Below, piece by piece: positions 33,744 through 43,177 of a stretch of 48,065 bases of DNA. The notes beneath the pieces are model-generated. The model was not told the origin of the DNA. It was given only the letters and a program-made list of their open reading frames with translations, and did no database searches. Within the stretch, counting starts at the first letter, position 1. Every line of letters begins with the position of its first letter. This DNA is from an uncultured Anaerolineae bacterium. Lineage in GTDB: Bacteria > Chloroflexota > Anaerolineae > Anaerolineales > Villigracilaceae. The stretch lies in the NCBI GenBank assembly GCA_903854805.1, contig CAINXK010000366.1:1-48065 (forward strand), given 5' to 3'. A program made the position numbers and the translations under genes.

Positions 33744-35123
33744 ATGAGCAGTAAAATTGAGACTATGGATATCCAATCCCTGACCATCTCTTCCGCCCTT
33801 GATCAGCTCCGCGCTGGCACATTGAGCGCCGCTCAGTTGAGCGAGGCCTGTTTTCAGGCCATCGAACGGCTCAATCCTTCTATCAATGCTTTCATCACAA
33901 TCCTCGACCGTCCGCAAATCGCCGTGGACCAACTTGCGAACCAGGCGCTTCCAGGAATTCCGATTGCCATCAAGGATCTTTACCAGACCGCGGGTGTGCT
34001 CACCAGCAGCGGAACAAGTTTCTTCAAGGATTTTATCCCCACTCACGATGCGGCGGTGGTCGAGCGCTTCAAAAATGCAGGCGCACTCATCACCGGGAAA
34101 ACCAATACCCATGAAATCGCCCTGGGTGTCACTGGCGTAAATCCGCACTACGGTGCTGTGCGCAATCCCTGGGACCTTGAGCGTATCACCGGTGGGTCAT
34201 CCAGCGGCAGCGCTGCCGCCGTTGCCGCCGGGATGAGTCTGGCTGCCATGGGCACAGATACTGGCGGCAGCATTCGCATCCCAGCCAGCCTGTGTGGTGT
34301 CGTTGGGCTCAAACCAACCTACGGGCGGATATCTCTGCGCGGAATTCTTCCACTCTCCTGGAATCTGGACCACGCCGGACCCATCACCAAAACTGTCAAA
34401 GATGCCGCCATCCTGTTGCAAATTCTGGCAGGCTATGACGAACATGATCCTGCCTCGCTGAACATCCCCGTCGATGATTATCTTTCCCGGCTCGAGACGG
34501 GTGTGCATGGCTGGCGCATTGGTGTGATTACCGGAGACTACGCCTGGGAAACTGATCCCGAGGTTTTGGAGACCATCCGCCAGGCTGCCAAGGTATTCGA
34601 AACATTGGGAGCGCAAGTCGAACCGGTTGAGCTGAATTTCCTGCGGGATGCAGCCCTGGCCAACAGCCTGATGACCCAGGCCGATGGCGCAGCTTTTCAC
34701 CGCGAACGCCTCATGGAGCACCCTTTGGGCTTCGGAGAAGATGTGCGTCTGCGCCTGCAAACCGGCGCTGGCTTTACGGCAGGCGATTATTCATTAGCCC
34801 GTCGAACGCAGGTGGAGACACGGCGCAAGATGGAGTTCTTCTTCAAAGATTTTGACGCGCTGCTGCTGCCTTCCACGCCAATTTCAGCCCCATTGATCGA
34901 AGGTAACAATGCTCTTGAACAGGCCCGCCGTCTGACGCGCTTCACCGCCCCGTTTAACCTGACCGGGTTGCCTGCAATTTCCATCCCGTGTGGATTCTCG
35001 AGTGACCGCCTGCCGATTGGTTTGCAAATCGTCAGCCCAGCCTGGACAGAAAAGAAACTCTTGCAGGCCGCACACGCTTATGAACAGGCTACAGATCATC
35101 ATAAGCAAAGACCGGAACTGTAA
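33744..35123 (+). CDS. Amidase-signature enzyme (GatA-like)
   Basis: The 459-residue product is an amidase-signature hydrolase with the Lys-Ser-Ser triad: Lys in IAIKDLYQT, the Ser of [14 protein letters not shown], and the nucleophile in [11 protein letters not shown]. It may be GatA of the Asp/Glu-tRNA amidotransferase or a stand-alone amidase. No gatB or gatC is adjacent, and [11 protein letters not shown] with [11 protein letters not shown] is shared by both. Starts at 33666 or 33765 are possible. ATG 33744 gives [14 protein letters not shown] 33765 has a weak GAG site. Substrate is undecided. Confidence 0.85.
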   Translation: MSSKIETMDIQSLTISSALDQLRAGTLSAAQLSEACFQAIERLNPSINAFITILDRPQIAVDQLANQALPGIPIAIKDLYQTAGVLTSSGTSFFKDFIPTHDAAVVERFKNAGALITGKTNTHEIALGVTGVNPHYGAVRNPWDLERITGGSSSGSAAAVAAGMSLAAMGTDTGGSIRIPASLCGVVGLKPTYGRISLRGILPLSWNLDHAGPITKTVKDAAILLQILAGYDEHDPASLNIPVDDYLSRLETGVHGWRIGVITGDYAWETDPEVLETIRQAAKVFETLGAQVEPVELNFLRDAALANSLMTQADGAAFHRERLMEHPLGFGEDVRLRLQTGAGFTAGDYSLARRTQVETRRKMEFFFKDFDALLLPSTPISAPLIEGNNALEQARRLTRFTAPFNLTGLPAISIPCGFSSDRLPIGLQIVSPAWTEKKLLQAAHAYEQATDHHKQRPEL

Positions 35124-35124
35124 A

Positions 35125-35170
35125 AATTGTAAAGGGCTTGTCCAAAAAGTCGGACTAGCCCTTTACAATT
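35125..35170 (+). terminator. Large hairpin after the amidase gene
   Basis: A 14-bp perfect stem (35125-35138 with 35157-35170) extends inward through GTCC/GGAC. There is no T-run right after it, but the second hairpin that follows provides one. Together they end the amidase transcript. Confidence 0.7.
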
Positions 35171-35171
35171 A

Positions 35172-35198
35172 AAAACGAGTGGTTTTTCCACTCGTTTT
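35172..35198. terminator. Bidirectional terminator between the amidase and RluD-type genes
   Basis: AAAACGAGTGG pairs with CCACTCGTTTT around five Ts, flanked by As on the left and Ts on the right. It sits between convergent genes and can stop transcription on both strands. Confidence 0.85.
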
Positions 35199-35230
35199 AA
35201 TATCATCAAACCATCCCGAGCCCGCTAAAA

Positions 35231-36151
35231 TTACGGTTTTCGCAGTTCAGCCAGCACGATTGCCAGATCTGAAGGCAGCGGCGCCTCAAAACTGCGCATA
35301 ATCTTCTCACCCGGCAGAGTGATTTTCAGCCGGAAGGCATGCAGGAAGTGCCGGTCTAATACCAGGCTGGATTTTTTATGCCCGTAAATGCCATCGGCCA
35401 CAATTGGACAGCCCAAAAATAAGCAGTGCAGTCTAATCTGGTGGGTACGGCCTGTATGCGGGTGAAATTCCAAGAGGGTGTGTCGAGGAAAAGTCTCCAG
35501 TGTCTTATATTCGCTGATAGCCTCGCGACCTTTGGCAACCGTGGTAACCGCCATCTTCTTACGCTGATGCGGGTCGCGGCCAATCGGCGCTTCAACTCGA
35601 CCAGTGGGCGTGGGTGGGTGACCATCCACCAGGGCGATGTAGGTTTTTTCCACCCTGCGCAGGCGAAACTGATCCTGCAGCCAGCGGTGAGCGCGTTCAT
35701 TCTTCGCCAAGATGATCAGCCCGGAAGTATCTTTATCCAGCCGGTGAACAACACCGGGGCGCTCTTCACCACCAATGCCTTCAATATCCGGTTCATAACC
35801 CAGCACAGCATTTACAAGCGTCCCACTCGCGTGCCCGGCGGCAGGATGGACAACCATTCCGGCCGGTTTATTGACCACAATCAGTTCTTCATTCTCAAAG
35901 ATAACATCCAGGGGGATTTTTTCTGCAATCAGTCCCACAGAGTGTACCGGGGGGACGCGCACAGACACACGCTCACCACCACCCAGCATCTGGCCACCTT
36001 TTTTTGCGACCTTGCCATCAACTTCCACAAATCCATCCAGAATCAGGCCTTGCAAGCGTGCACGCGAAAACTCTGGCAAGCAAGCCACCAGATATTTATC
36101 CAGGCGTTCGACGTCGCCATCATACTGAAAAAGCTCCAAACGATCACTCAA
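35231..36151 (-). CDS. RluA/RluD-family 23S rRNA pseudouridine synthase
   Basis: The 306-residue product has an N-terminal S4 RNA-binding domain (ERLDKYLVACL, SRARLQGLILDGFVEVDGK) and a catalytic domain with HRLDKDTSGLIILAKN, whose Asp is the nucleophile, plus HPHTGRTHQIR. It is RluD-like and converts uridine to pseudouridine in rRNA; the exact sites cannot be read. TTG 36151, overlapping the LspA stop region and preceded by GGGAGA, is favoured. ATG 36199 would overlap LspA by 56 bases. It forms a minus-strand unit with lspA. Confidence 0.9.
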   Translation of the reverse strand: MSDRLELFQYDGDVERLDKYLVACLPEFSRARLQGLILDGFVEVDGKVAKKGGQMLGGGERVSVRVPPVHSVGLIAEKIPLDVIFENEELIVVNKPAGMVVHPAAGHASGTLVNAVLGYEPDIEGIGGEERPGVVHRLDKDTSGLIILAKNERAHRWLQDQFRLRRVEKTYIALVDGHPPTPTGRVEAPIGRDPHQRKKMAVTTVAKGREAISEYKTLETFPRHTLLEFHPHTGRTHQIRLHCLFLGCPIVADGIYGHKKSSLVLDRHFLHAFRLKITLPGEKIMRSFEAPLPSDLAIVLAELRKP

Positions 36152-36752
36152 CCTGAGTATCTCCCAATCTATCCTGGGCTTCGCTGCCCTCGGTTTCAAT
36201 AACGATGATATCCTGGTTCTCAGTTGGAGCCAGGCTTGGATCTAGCACCTGGGCGGCTTTTGCCGCAGCAAGTTTTCGCTCGTTTACTTCTTTAAACCAG
36301 ACACCAACCAGCAAAATAGCCACACCAGTTGAAATACTCGCATCGGCCAGGTTAAATACCGCAAAATTACCCACCGAGATGAAATCCGTTACCTGCCCAT
36401 TATTGGTCAGGCGATCAATCACATTGCCCAAAGCGCCGCCCATCTGCATACCCATCGCCAGTTTCAGCCACCAATCCGCGTCATCCACCTGGGGATAATA
36501 ATAGATGATCAAACCGACAACGAGAAATGCCAGGATCGTAAATACCCAGCCATAGCCCTCAAAGGAACCAAATGCCGCCCCAGTGTTATACCAGTGCACA
36601 ATGCGCGCATACGGGGAAAGCCATTCCATCCCCGCCGGCAGCCAGGTATCACCCAACTGCAGCGTACGGACGAGTACTTTCGTCCATTGGTCGAGACCGA
36701 TGACCACGGCCGCCACAAAGAACAGCCCCGGATAATTTTTAATATTCTTCAA
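36144..36752 (-). CDS. lspA: Lipoprotein signal peptidase (signal peptidase II)
   Basis: A 202-residue membrane protein with four helices and the catalytic aspartates in GGALGNVIDRL and FNLADASI, with an NTGAAFG loop and the VTDFISVGNFAVFNLAD stretch. It cleaves signal peptides of prolipoproteins such as those of the lipoproteins encoded elsewhere in the window. The start is TTG at 36752 with GGAGG upstream; no nearer ATG fits. A hydrophilic C-terminal tail of about 45 residues beyond the family core (KEVNERKLAAAKAAQ and on) is unusual in length. The gene is translated just before, and overlaps, the pseudouridine synthase gene. Confidence 0.95.
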   Translation of the reverse strand: MKNIKNYPGLFFVAAVVIGLDQWTKVLVRTLQLGDTWLPAGMEWLSPYARIVHWYNTGAAFGSFEGYGWVFTILAFLVVGLIIYYYPQVDDADWWLKLAMGMQMGGALGNVIDRLTNNGQVTDFISVGNFAVFNLADASISTGVAILLVGVWFKEVNERKLAAAKAAQVLDPSLAPTENQDIIVIETEGSEAQDRLGDTQVE

Positions 36753-36862
36753 ATTGCCTCCAAATCATTCAATGTTACCCTTATTGTACCAGTAGGGCGC
36801 AAGGCATGCGCCCCGATAACTTCCACGGCACCCAAGCCCCATTTTTAGCCTGACGCAGCCCA

Positions 36863-38026
36863 TCACAGCCCAGGATCTGTCTTGAAAACACGCGGCACCC
36901 GCGCGCTGATATTTGTCATTACCTCATACGAATTTGTACCCGCCCAGGCAGCCAGGTCGTCTGCACCGATACTCTCGCCGCCGGGCGAAGCCTGCCCCAA
37001 CAGGATGACCTCATCCCCCAACCTGGCGCTGTCACCTTCCAGGTTGATCATACATTGATCCATGCAAATCCGCCCGACCTGTTGGTATTTCTTGCCATTG
37101 ACGATCACTTTGGGCTGGTTGGTCATGCGCCTGAAGTAACCATCGGCATACCCGCAAGGAATAGTCACGGTGGTGACGGGATGATCTGAGACCCACAGCG
37201 AGCCGTAACTGACCGGATTACCAGGAAGCGTTAGCTTGCTGTAAACTACCTGCGATTTCCAGGTCAAGGCTGGGGCGATTGGTACGGAACGTAAAACATC
37301 ATCATCCGGATAGACGCCATAAAACATCACACCGGGGCGCACCATATCAAAATAACTCTCCGGCAGGTTCAAAATTGCGGCAGAGTTGGCGGCATGCCTC
37401 AAGGCTGGGGTGGGCAATCCACGTTTTTCATAATATGACAACACCTCGTTAAAACGCTGTAGCTGCGTGCTGGCATAAGAAAACCCGGATTTTCGTTCCA
37501 TCTCCGGTGTTTCCAGGGTTTCAGAGTTGGCGAAATGGGTATAAATACCCTCAATCTCAACATGCCGGCAGGCCAGGGACTGTTCAATGAACGCACCGGC
37601 TTCATACCAACGCACACCCGCGCGCTCCATGCCGGTATCAATCTTGAGATGCGCCTTGATACGTTTCCCGGCAGCCAGCCCAACCGCTTCGGCAGCCTGC
37701 AGCACCTCCAGAGATGAGACTGTCAGCGTCAGATCGTGTTCCAAATAATAGGGGACATGCTCTGGCAGTGTTCCACCAGCGACAAGTATCGGTTTGGTAA
37801 TACCAATCTCGCGCAAATGGATGCCCTCATCCAGGACGGCGACACCAATCGCATCCACAAACGGTTCGATAAACGGTGCCACGCCATCGATGCCATGGCC
37901 ATAGGCATTGGCTTTGAGCATCACGAGCACCTTGGCCGGAAAAACTTTGGTGCGAATAGCATCCACGTTCCGGCGCAGCTGGCTTAAATCAATAACAACA
38001 TGAGTTGGGCGAAGCGGAATATTCAT
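36863..38026 (-). CDS. alr: Alanine racemase
   Basis: The 387-residue enzyme has the PLP-binding Lys in VLVMLKANAYGHG (about K38), the catalytic Tyr in NPVSYGSLW, and VGRICMDQCMINL near the C-terminal beta domain. It makes D-alanine for peptidoglycan. Length fits the family (about 370-390). ATG 38026 is the natural start. It lies about 110 bases upstream of lspA with no clear terminator between them. Confidence 0.96.
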   Translation of the reverse strand: MNIPLRPTHVVIDLSQLRRNVDAIRTKVFPAKVLVMLKANAYGHGIDGVAPFIEPFVDAIGVAVLDEGIHLREIGITKPILVAGGTLPEHVPYYLEHDLTLTVSSLEVLQAAEAVGLAAGKRIKAHLKIDTGMERAGVRWYEAGAFIEQSLACRHVEIEGIYTHFANSETLETPEMERKSGFSYASTQLQRFNEVLSYYEKRGLPTPALRHAANSAAILNLPESYFDMVRPGVMFYGVYPDDDVLRSVPIAPALTWKSQVVYSKLTLPGNPVSYGSLWVSDHPVTTVTIPCGYADGYFRRMTNQPKVIVNGKKYQQVGRICMDQCMINLEGDSARLGDEVILLGQASPGGESIGADDLAAWAGTNSYEVMTNISARVPRVFKTDPGL

Positions 38027-38097
38027 GAGAGTATTTTACTTCTGTGTGGACGGATTTTAAAGACAAACAATCTGATTTCTTCCTTTGCAATGATTTC

Positions 38098-38553
38098 TTA
38101 GACTGCTTCCCAGACATACTTCACATCAGGTTCGTTTTCCGGGGCCGGGCTAACCCCAAATTCGACGGCCTTGAAACCATGCTTCTCATAAAAAGCGCGC
38201 GCGTTTAGGTTAACCTGCAGCGTATAAAGCCACAAGCGCTGCGGTGAAAGCGTATGCGCGTGGGTCAATAGCTGCCCACCAATGCCCTGGCGCCAATGCC
38301 CGGGATGGATATAAAGATGATCGATGAAATCTGCCTTGATAGCCATAAAAGCCAGCGGATAATTATTTTCATCGGCCGCAATCCAGACCTGATCTTGCAA
38401 CAGAACCTGATCTCTAAAATAGACAATATCCTGATAAAAAAAGTAGCCTTTTTGCCGTTGAAAATCCGGCAAGGATACTTCTCGCGCAACGCGCCATAGA
38501 ATATTAACAGCATCAAAATCGGCTGGCTGGTATGCTCGAATTTTTATTTTCAT
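38098..38553 (-). CDS. GNAT-family acetyltransferase
   Basis: The 151-residue protein has the GNAT acetyl-CoA fold: the IRAYQPADFDAVNILW start, an HLYIHPGHWRQGIGGQLLTH motif (the R/Q-x-x-G-x-G/A loop for pyrophosphate binding), and NLNARAFYEKHGFKAVEF. The substrate cannot be read from sequence. It is encoded divergently from the next gene across about 50 bases. A stretch of about 70 bases upstream of the alr gene separates them, so they are not necessarily an operon. Confidence 0.85.
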   Translation of the reverse strand: MKIKIRAYQPADFDAVNILWRVAREVSLPDFQRQKGYFFYQDIVYFRDQVLLQDQVWIAADENNYPLAFMAIKADFIDHLYIHPGHWRQGIGGQLLTHAHTLSPQRLWLYTLQVNLNARAFYEKHGFKAVEFGVSPAPENEPDVKYVWEAV

Positions 38554-38606
38554 GGGAATCCCGGCTCCAAAATGGACTGGACATAAGCATTATAATGTAG
38601 ATACCC

Positions 38607-39260
38607 ATGAAAAACTTGGCCTCGCTATTCGAAAACTCGGGCATAACACACCCAACCTCAGGCATATTAGGCGAAATATATCCCTTCGACCCGCACACCC
38701 GCACATTCACCATACCCGCCCGCCTGGGTCAATACGCTGACTTCTTTAATCCAATGGACCCATCACCAGCACCAGCCCGAGATCTCTCACTTGACCTGGT
38801 GGAATATCTTAACCAATGCTCTGATGAGATCCCTGGGAAATACCCGCTCACGGTTTCGATCGAAATCCAGAATGAACCCCAGGCCGCTCGGCAAGAACAG
38901 GAATGCCTGGAAAGCCTGCGCAGTTTTTACCAGCACGCAATATTTGTCACCCAGGCCAACATCCGGCGCAAACGCAGGCAGGCACTCAAATATCTGCTGG
39001 TGTCATTCACATGCCTGGCAATCTACATTATCAGCGAACAATGGAATCTATCAACTTTTTTTTGGAACCTGCTGAGGGAAGCAGTTCTGATCGGCGGCTG
39101 GGTTTTCATGTGGGAAACCGTCACACTCAATTTCATCGAAATGGACAGCCACATTCAAGAGATCAAGAAATACCGCCGCTTGATCAACGCGCAGATCAGA
39201 TTTTCCCATGATCAGTTTCTCGAGAATTCCGCAGAGCTGCCCTACCCTGAGACGAAATAA
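38607..39260 (+). CDS. Membrane protein of unknown function
   Basis: The 217-residue protein has no family I recognise. It has an acidic, proline-containing soluble N-terminal region of about 120 residues (SLDLVEYLNQ, TVSIEIQNEPQAAR), then a basic stretch (IRRKRRQALKYL) followed by two hydrophobic helices (about 128-147 and 153-172). A soluble tail with EIKKYRRLINAQI ends it. The basic residues before the first helix suggest the N-terminal part is cytoplasmic. A perfect hairpin (39248-39281) overlaps its stop codon and may serve as a weak terminator. Confidence 0.55.
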   Translation: MKNLASLFENSGITHPTSGILGEIYPFDPHTRTFTIPARLGQYADFFNPMDPSPAPARDLSLDLVEYLNQCSDEIPGKYPLTVSIEIQNEPQAARQEQECLESLRSFYQHAIFVTQANIRRKRRQALKYLLVSFTCLAIYIISEQWNLSTFFWNLLREAVLIGGWVFMWETVTLNFIEMDSHIQEIKKYRRLINAQIRFSHDQFLENSAELPYPETK

Positions 39261-39792
39261 CCACCCGGCTGTTTCGTCTCAATTCTCAAAATGGTTTGTG
39301 GTTGAATATCCAGTCACCTTCCAGCCACAAGCCCCCATGAAAATCTTGTTTCTATAGTGTAGCGATTTTTAAGCGCGAATAGCCAAAATAAGACCTTCGC
39401 CACACCGTATAATGAAAATCTCCGCGACCATTTCGAGTTTAAAAAACGCTTGGCTTTGTTGGCCTTGTCAATTTCAGCACGACCCAAACCGCCCAGGCCG
39501 TATTGGCTCAGGTGTCCACTGCATTCCGACCACGCGGCAGCGGCGCGCGGGTTTGAACCAGGAGCATCAAGACTGGCTCCAGGTCAGGCCCCGAAACTAT
39601 GGTGCATAGGCGCGCGCCGAAGCACTGCGGACGTCCCATACAACGATGGCATTAGCGCTTATCACTCAGCATACGCGACTCAAGCTTTAGCCGAAGCTTT
39701 AACTGAAGCTCTAGCAAGCCAGAAGTCAGCCTGTATTTTTGTCTGGTAGAGAATATAATTATGATATTCGAACACCGAGAAAAGGAGTATCT
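39261..39792. other. Gene-poor interval before the DegV gene
   Basis: About 530 bases with no supported gene. It contains the hairpin described for the previous gene (39248-39281). Near 39683-39717 there is a short imperfect repetition of GAAGCTTTAACT-like 12-base units. The frames here code for no recognisable protein. A promoter for the DegV gene is expected near 39750 but was not identified. Confidence 0.5.
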
Positions 39793-40656
39793 ATGAAAAT
39801 TGTTACAGATTGCGCCGCGGACATGAGCGCCTCAGAGTTGGACGAATTGGGCATCACCCAGGCCCCGCTTTTTATCCAATTTCCGGAAGGCGAAGTAAGC
39901 GCCACGGATATCTCTGCCGATGAATTTTACAACCGCCTGGAAGCCATGCGGCCCGCCATTCCAACTACAGCCCAGCCATCCAGTGGGATGTTTGAACAGA
40001 TTTACCGCCAGCTGGCTGATACAAGCAAGAATATTTTCTCCATCCATATCTCATCCGGGCTGAGCGGAACGATCAATTCGGCGCAGGTGGGTGGCGAACA
40101 AGCCAAGGACCAGGCCGAGGTCAGTTTCTGGGATACGATGACGCTTTCAGGCGGAGAACGCTTCCAGGTAATGGCAGCAGCGCTGGCTGACAAGGCCGGC
40201 TGGACCATGGAGAAAATCCAGGAGCGTTTGACCGAAATTCGGGCCAATACGGAAGTCATCTACACGCTGGAAACCCTGGAATACCTGGCCCGCGGCGGGC
40301 GCATTGGGCGCGTACAGGCCCTGATGGGCTCACTACTCAAGCTCAAACCGGTCATCAACGTCTCGCACATCGATGGCAAGTACAGCACTGTCACCAAAGC
40401 CCGCACCATCCCGGCCGCCCTTGAGGCCCTCACCGATAATCTACTGAGTATTTACAACAAAACCCCTGTTTGGGTGACTGTTCTGCACGGGCGATTCCAA
40501 CATGGCGCGGAGATGCTCGCAGAAATGGCGGAAGAACGTCTGAATGTGGCCAAACTGGAGATCAACCGTATCTCCCCCGTCCTGGGCGTGCATACCGGCC
40601 CAGGCATCGTCGGCGCGGCCGTGGTACCTATGAAGTTAATGGAAGATCTACTCTAG
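39793..40656 (+). CDS. DegV-family protein
   Basis: A 287-residue member of the DegV family, which binds fatty acids (FakB-type) and presents them to the FakA kinase. Features are IVTDCAADMS at the N-terminus, the fatty-acid loop SIHISSGLSGT, the LEYLARGGRIGR block and GVHTGPGIVGAAVV near the C-terminus. ATG 39793 has AAAGGAG five bases upstream. A frame from 39739 only adds leader sequence. The FakA kinase is not adjacent. Length is usual (280-300). Confidence 0.92.
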   Translation: MKIVTDCAADMSASELDELGITQAPLFIQFPEGEVSATDISADEFYNRLEAMRPAIPTTAQPSSGMFEQIYRQLADTSKNIFSIHISSGLSGTINSAQVGGEQAKDQAEVSFWDTMTLSGGERFQVMAAALADKAGWTMEKIQERLTEIRANTEVIYTLETLEYLARGGRIGRVQALMGSLLKLKPVINVSHIDGKYSTVTKARTIPAALEALTDNLLSIYNKTPVWVTVLHGRFQHGAEMLAEMAEERLNVAKLEINRISPVLGVHTGPGIVGAAVVPMKLMEDLL

Positions 40657-40706
40657 CCTCTGTTTTGGCTTAGCAAAAATTAAAAGAAACACGAAGAGTA
40701 AAAAGG

Positions 40707-40765
40707 CACACCCCAATTTTTTCATCACTCACTTTTGAGCAAATATGATGAAGATCCGGGGTGTG
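40707..40765. terminator. Hairpin region between convergent DegV and phosphatase genes
   Basis: CACACCCC (40707-40714) pairs with GGGGTGTG (40758-40765). The loop holds a nested TTCATCA/TGATGAA stem. AAAGAAACAC at 40683 also pairs with GTGTTTCTTT at 40763, giving alternative folds. It is likely a terminator of complex shape. Confidence 0.55.
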
Positions 40766-40871
40766 TTTCTTTAAATTATGGTTTTCGGTGAACGAAAAGA
40801 TAAGCTTTGGCCAGCAAGCCAAGCAGCCACAGCAAAGCCTGGCATCATCTTTTATTTTATGCGCCTGAACT

Positions 40872-42152
40872 TCAAGCCCGGTGCAAGGTTACCAGCGTAA
40901 CATCATCATCCTGCGCGGCAAGTTCTCGAAAATCAAGCAGAGATCTGATCAGCCCATCACAGGTTTCCTGGGCTGAGCGGGCGCTCAACGCCGAAAGACC
41001 CGCGGCAATACGCTCACGCCCAAACTCTTCGCCCTGCGAGTTGCGGCAGTCACACATCCCATCGGTAAATAGTAACAACGTGCCACCTGCCGGAATGTTG
41101 ATGGACTGTTCATCCAACGGGATTTCAGAAAACAGACCAATCGGCAGGCTTTCTTTCCGAGCCAGTTCAAGCACCTCGCCCGCAGCCGAAACCAGCAAGG
41201 GCAGTTCGTGCCCAGCCCGGGCATAATGAAAAACAGCACTGCGCAGATCATAAATGCCATAAGTTACAGTTACAAACAAATCGCCCTGGTCAAGCCGGGT
41301 TAGATAGGTATTGACGCTGCGCAGCACTTCACCAGGGCCAGCCCCGCGCAGGCTCTCAGCCGTCAGCAGGGCATGCGCGCGAGCCATGAAAATAGCTGAG
41401 GGCACACCTTTATCCGCCACATCACCAATCAAGACCCCAATCCGATCCGTATCAATCTGGAAAACATCATACAGATCGCCGCCCACGCTGCGGGCAGGAT
41501 CCATGTGACCGCCAAAATCCACGCCAGGAACAACCGGCAATACACGCGGCAAGATCGAGATCTGGATCTCAGCCGCCAACTGAAGCTCCTTCTCCAATTT
41601 CTCCTTTTCGATGACCTGCGCATGCGCCGCTTTCAACTCGTCATAAGCCGTCTGCAATTGATGATTTTTCTCGCGCAACTCATGGAAAGCAGCGTTGTCA
41701 GAATTCCGCAGACGATTACTGATCACCTTGACCATGGCATAAGCCACATTTGGCTGGCGGTTTAGCAGCTCGTCAAAATCCTCGCGCGTCATGACCAACA
41801 GCTGCGACTTTGATCGGGTGCGAATACTTGCCGAGCGTTTGCCTCCAGGGATTACGAGGCTCATCTCACCTGAATATTCCCCTGGCCCAAGCGTGGCTAG
41901 TAATTTTTCATCTGGCGTGTCAATCCCCATGATCACATCCACGTCACCGCTGACAACGATGTAAAAACTTTCGCCAACCTCATTTTCGCGAAAAATGATC
42001 GTATCCGCATCCAATGTCACATGGTTCAGGGTATAGGCAAGGTACTTCAATTCGCCGCGCGGCAATTCGCTGAAAAGCGGCAGCTCGTGCAGCAGTGTAA
42101 TCAGGTCTTCACGTTTCAACGGGGTGGTATTTGGGGATATTTCCAAGGCCAC
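40872..42152 (-). CDS. Cyclic-nucleotide-binding domain/SpoIIE-type PP2C phosphatase
   Basis: The 426-residue protein joins an N-terminal cNMP-binding domain (about 25-150; LLATLGPGEYSGEMSL and GGKRSASIRTRS carry the phosphate-binding pattern), a coiled linker (about 155-195), and a SpoIIE/PP2C phosphatase (SVGGDLYDVFQ, IGDVADKGVPSA, LFTDGMCD and DDDVTLVTL). It resembles RsbU-like serine phosphatases that act in partner-switching control of sigma factors or other regulators. The start is GTG 42152 with AAGGAG. No anti-sigma partner is adjacent. Confidence 0.9.
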   Translation of the reverse strand: MALEISPNTTPLKREDLITLLHELPLFSELPRGELKYLAYTLNHVTLDADTIIFRENEVGESFYIVVSGDVDVIMGIDTPDEKLLATLGPGEYSGEMSLVIPGGKRSASIRTRSKSQLLVMTREDFDELLNRQPNVAYAMVKVISNRLRNSDNAAFHELREKNHQLQTAYDELKAAHAQVIEKEKLEKELQLAAEIQISILPRVLPVVPGVDFGGHMDPARSVGGDLYDVFQIDTDRIGVLIGDVADKGVPSAIFMARAHALLTAESLRGAGPGEVLRSVNTYLTRLDQGDLFVTVTYGIYDLRSAVFHYARAGHELPLLVSAAGEVLELARKESLPIGLFSEIPLDEQSINIPAGGTLLLFTDGMCDCRNSQGEEFGRERIAAGLSALSARSAQETCDGLIRSLLDFRELAAQDDDVTLVTLHRA

Positions 42153-42195
42153 AGGCCAACTCCTTTTCGATTATCCGGGGCAGCTGAGCCAGGAT

Positions 42196-42660
42196 TTATA
42201 GATCCCTGGCCATGTTGACATTGGTTTCGACAAAACCACTTTTCTTGTAAAGCTCACGGGCGGCCAGGTTATTCCCGAAAACGTGCAGTTCAAGCTTTTT
42301 GAAACCCCGAGCCCTGGCTTGGTGCTCCAAGGCAGCTAAAGCCTGGCTGGCATAACCGCGCCGCCGGAAGGCTGAGTAAATTTCAAAATCAAAAATAAAA
42401 GCCACTTCAGGATATTTTTCCACGCGGGCATACCACAAGAAGCCCACTGTTTCATTATTTTCGTTGATCAAGTTAAAAAGAAAATTACCGGCGGTCTGAA
42501 GGCCCTCAGGCAGCAAACGCGCATAATCCTTGCGCGAAAGCTCAAGCGCTTCCGTTTCCGTCCAATTGCCCGCCATTACCTTTTCGGCAGCATACTCAGG
42601 GATCATTTTTTCAAGATAAGCCTGGTAATCAACTTCAGACATGGGCACAAGACTGATCAT
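42196..42660 (-). CDS. GNAT acetyltransferase, second of a tandem pair
   Basis: The 154-residue protein has the GNAT pattern: MISLVPMSEVDYQAYLEK at the N-terminus, FEIYSAFRRRGYASQALAAL (the R-R-x-G-x-A acetyl-CoA loop), and NLAARELYKKSGFVETNV. Its ATG overlaps the stop of the related gene upstream by one base, with AGGAG before it. It shares the PMS...F/Y..Y...L/IPEYA/MAA opening and layout with its neighbour, so the two arose by tandem duplication. Substrate unknown. Confidence 0.85.
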   Translation of the reverse strand: MISLVPMSEVDYQAYLEKMIPEYAAEKVMAGNWTETEALELSRKDYARLLPEGLQTAGNFLFNLINENNETVGFLWYARVEKYPEVAFIFDFEIYSAFRRRGYASQALAALEHQARARGFKKLELHVFGNNLAARELYKKSGFVETNVNMARDL

Positions 42661-43142
42661 CACTGCAACTCCTGGGTCAGGTCCTTGGCAAAGAAAATGC
42701 TGGTATCCTGGAAACCATTCTCACGATAAAGTCGAACATCTTCATCCTTATGCGTAAAGATTTGAAGTTCCACCCGCTCCACCCCCAGACTGCGAGCCTC
42801 CACATCAAACAACGCCAGGGCCTGGGCTTCGTAACCCTTATGCCGCTCTTCCGGAAATACAAAAAACTCGATTAGAAAAGCTGTCTTTCGCGTTCGCGTA
42901 GGATCCACGAAATACCAGAGCATGCCAATCTTGTGACCCTGCTCGTCGATGATAGTATGCAGATATGCATTCGGGGTCTGCGGGCCATCCGGAAGCATCT
43001 GTTGAAATTCTGAGCGTGCCCGTCCAGCAGCTTCTGTGGATGTCCAGTTTCCGGCGCGCATCTGGTCATAAGCATACTCGGGAATGGATTTACGAATAAA
43101 TGCAGCGAAATCTTCATCTGACATAGGGGTAAAAGTAATCAT
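42660..43142 (-). CDS. GNAT acetyltransferase, first of a tandem pair
   Basis: The 160-residue protein starts at ATG 43142 (MITFTPMSDEDFAAFIRK) after AAAGGATAGG. A frame from 43163 is an extension. The acetyl-CoA loop is PEERHKGYEAQALALFD, with LGVERVELQIFTHKDEDVRLY and ENGFQDTSIFFAK behind. The R-x-x-G part of the loop is less canonical than in the neighbour (HKGYEAQ). It overlaps the next gene by one base, so they are translated together. Substrate unknown. Confidence 0.82.
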   Translation of the reverse strand: MITFTPMSDEDFAAFIRKSIPEYAYDQMRAGNWTSTEAAGRARSEFQQMLPDGPQTPNAYLHTIIDEQGHKIGMLWYFVDPTRTRKTAFLIEFFVFPEERHKGYEAQALALFDVEARSLGVERVELQIFTHKDEDVRLYRENGFQDTSIFFAKDLTQELQ

Positions 43143-43177
43143 CAGCCTATCCTTTCCTTTCAAAACACCTGAAATTG

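Noticed and set aside
39683..39717. Short GAAGCTTTAACT-like repetition
   Set aside because: Only about three imperfect units, so too short to call a repeat element.
39412..39749. Two overlapping frames before the DegV gene
   Set aside because: No family resemblance, no ribosome site, and residue composition is unlike the neighbouring proteins.
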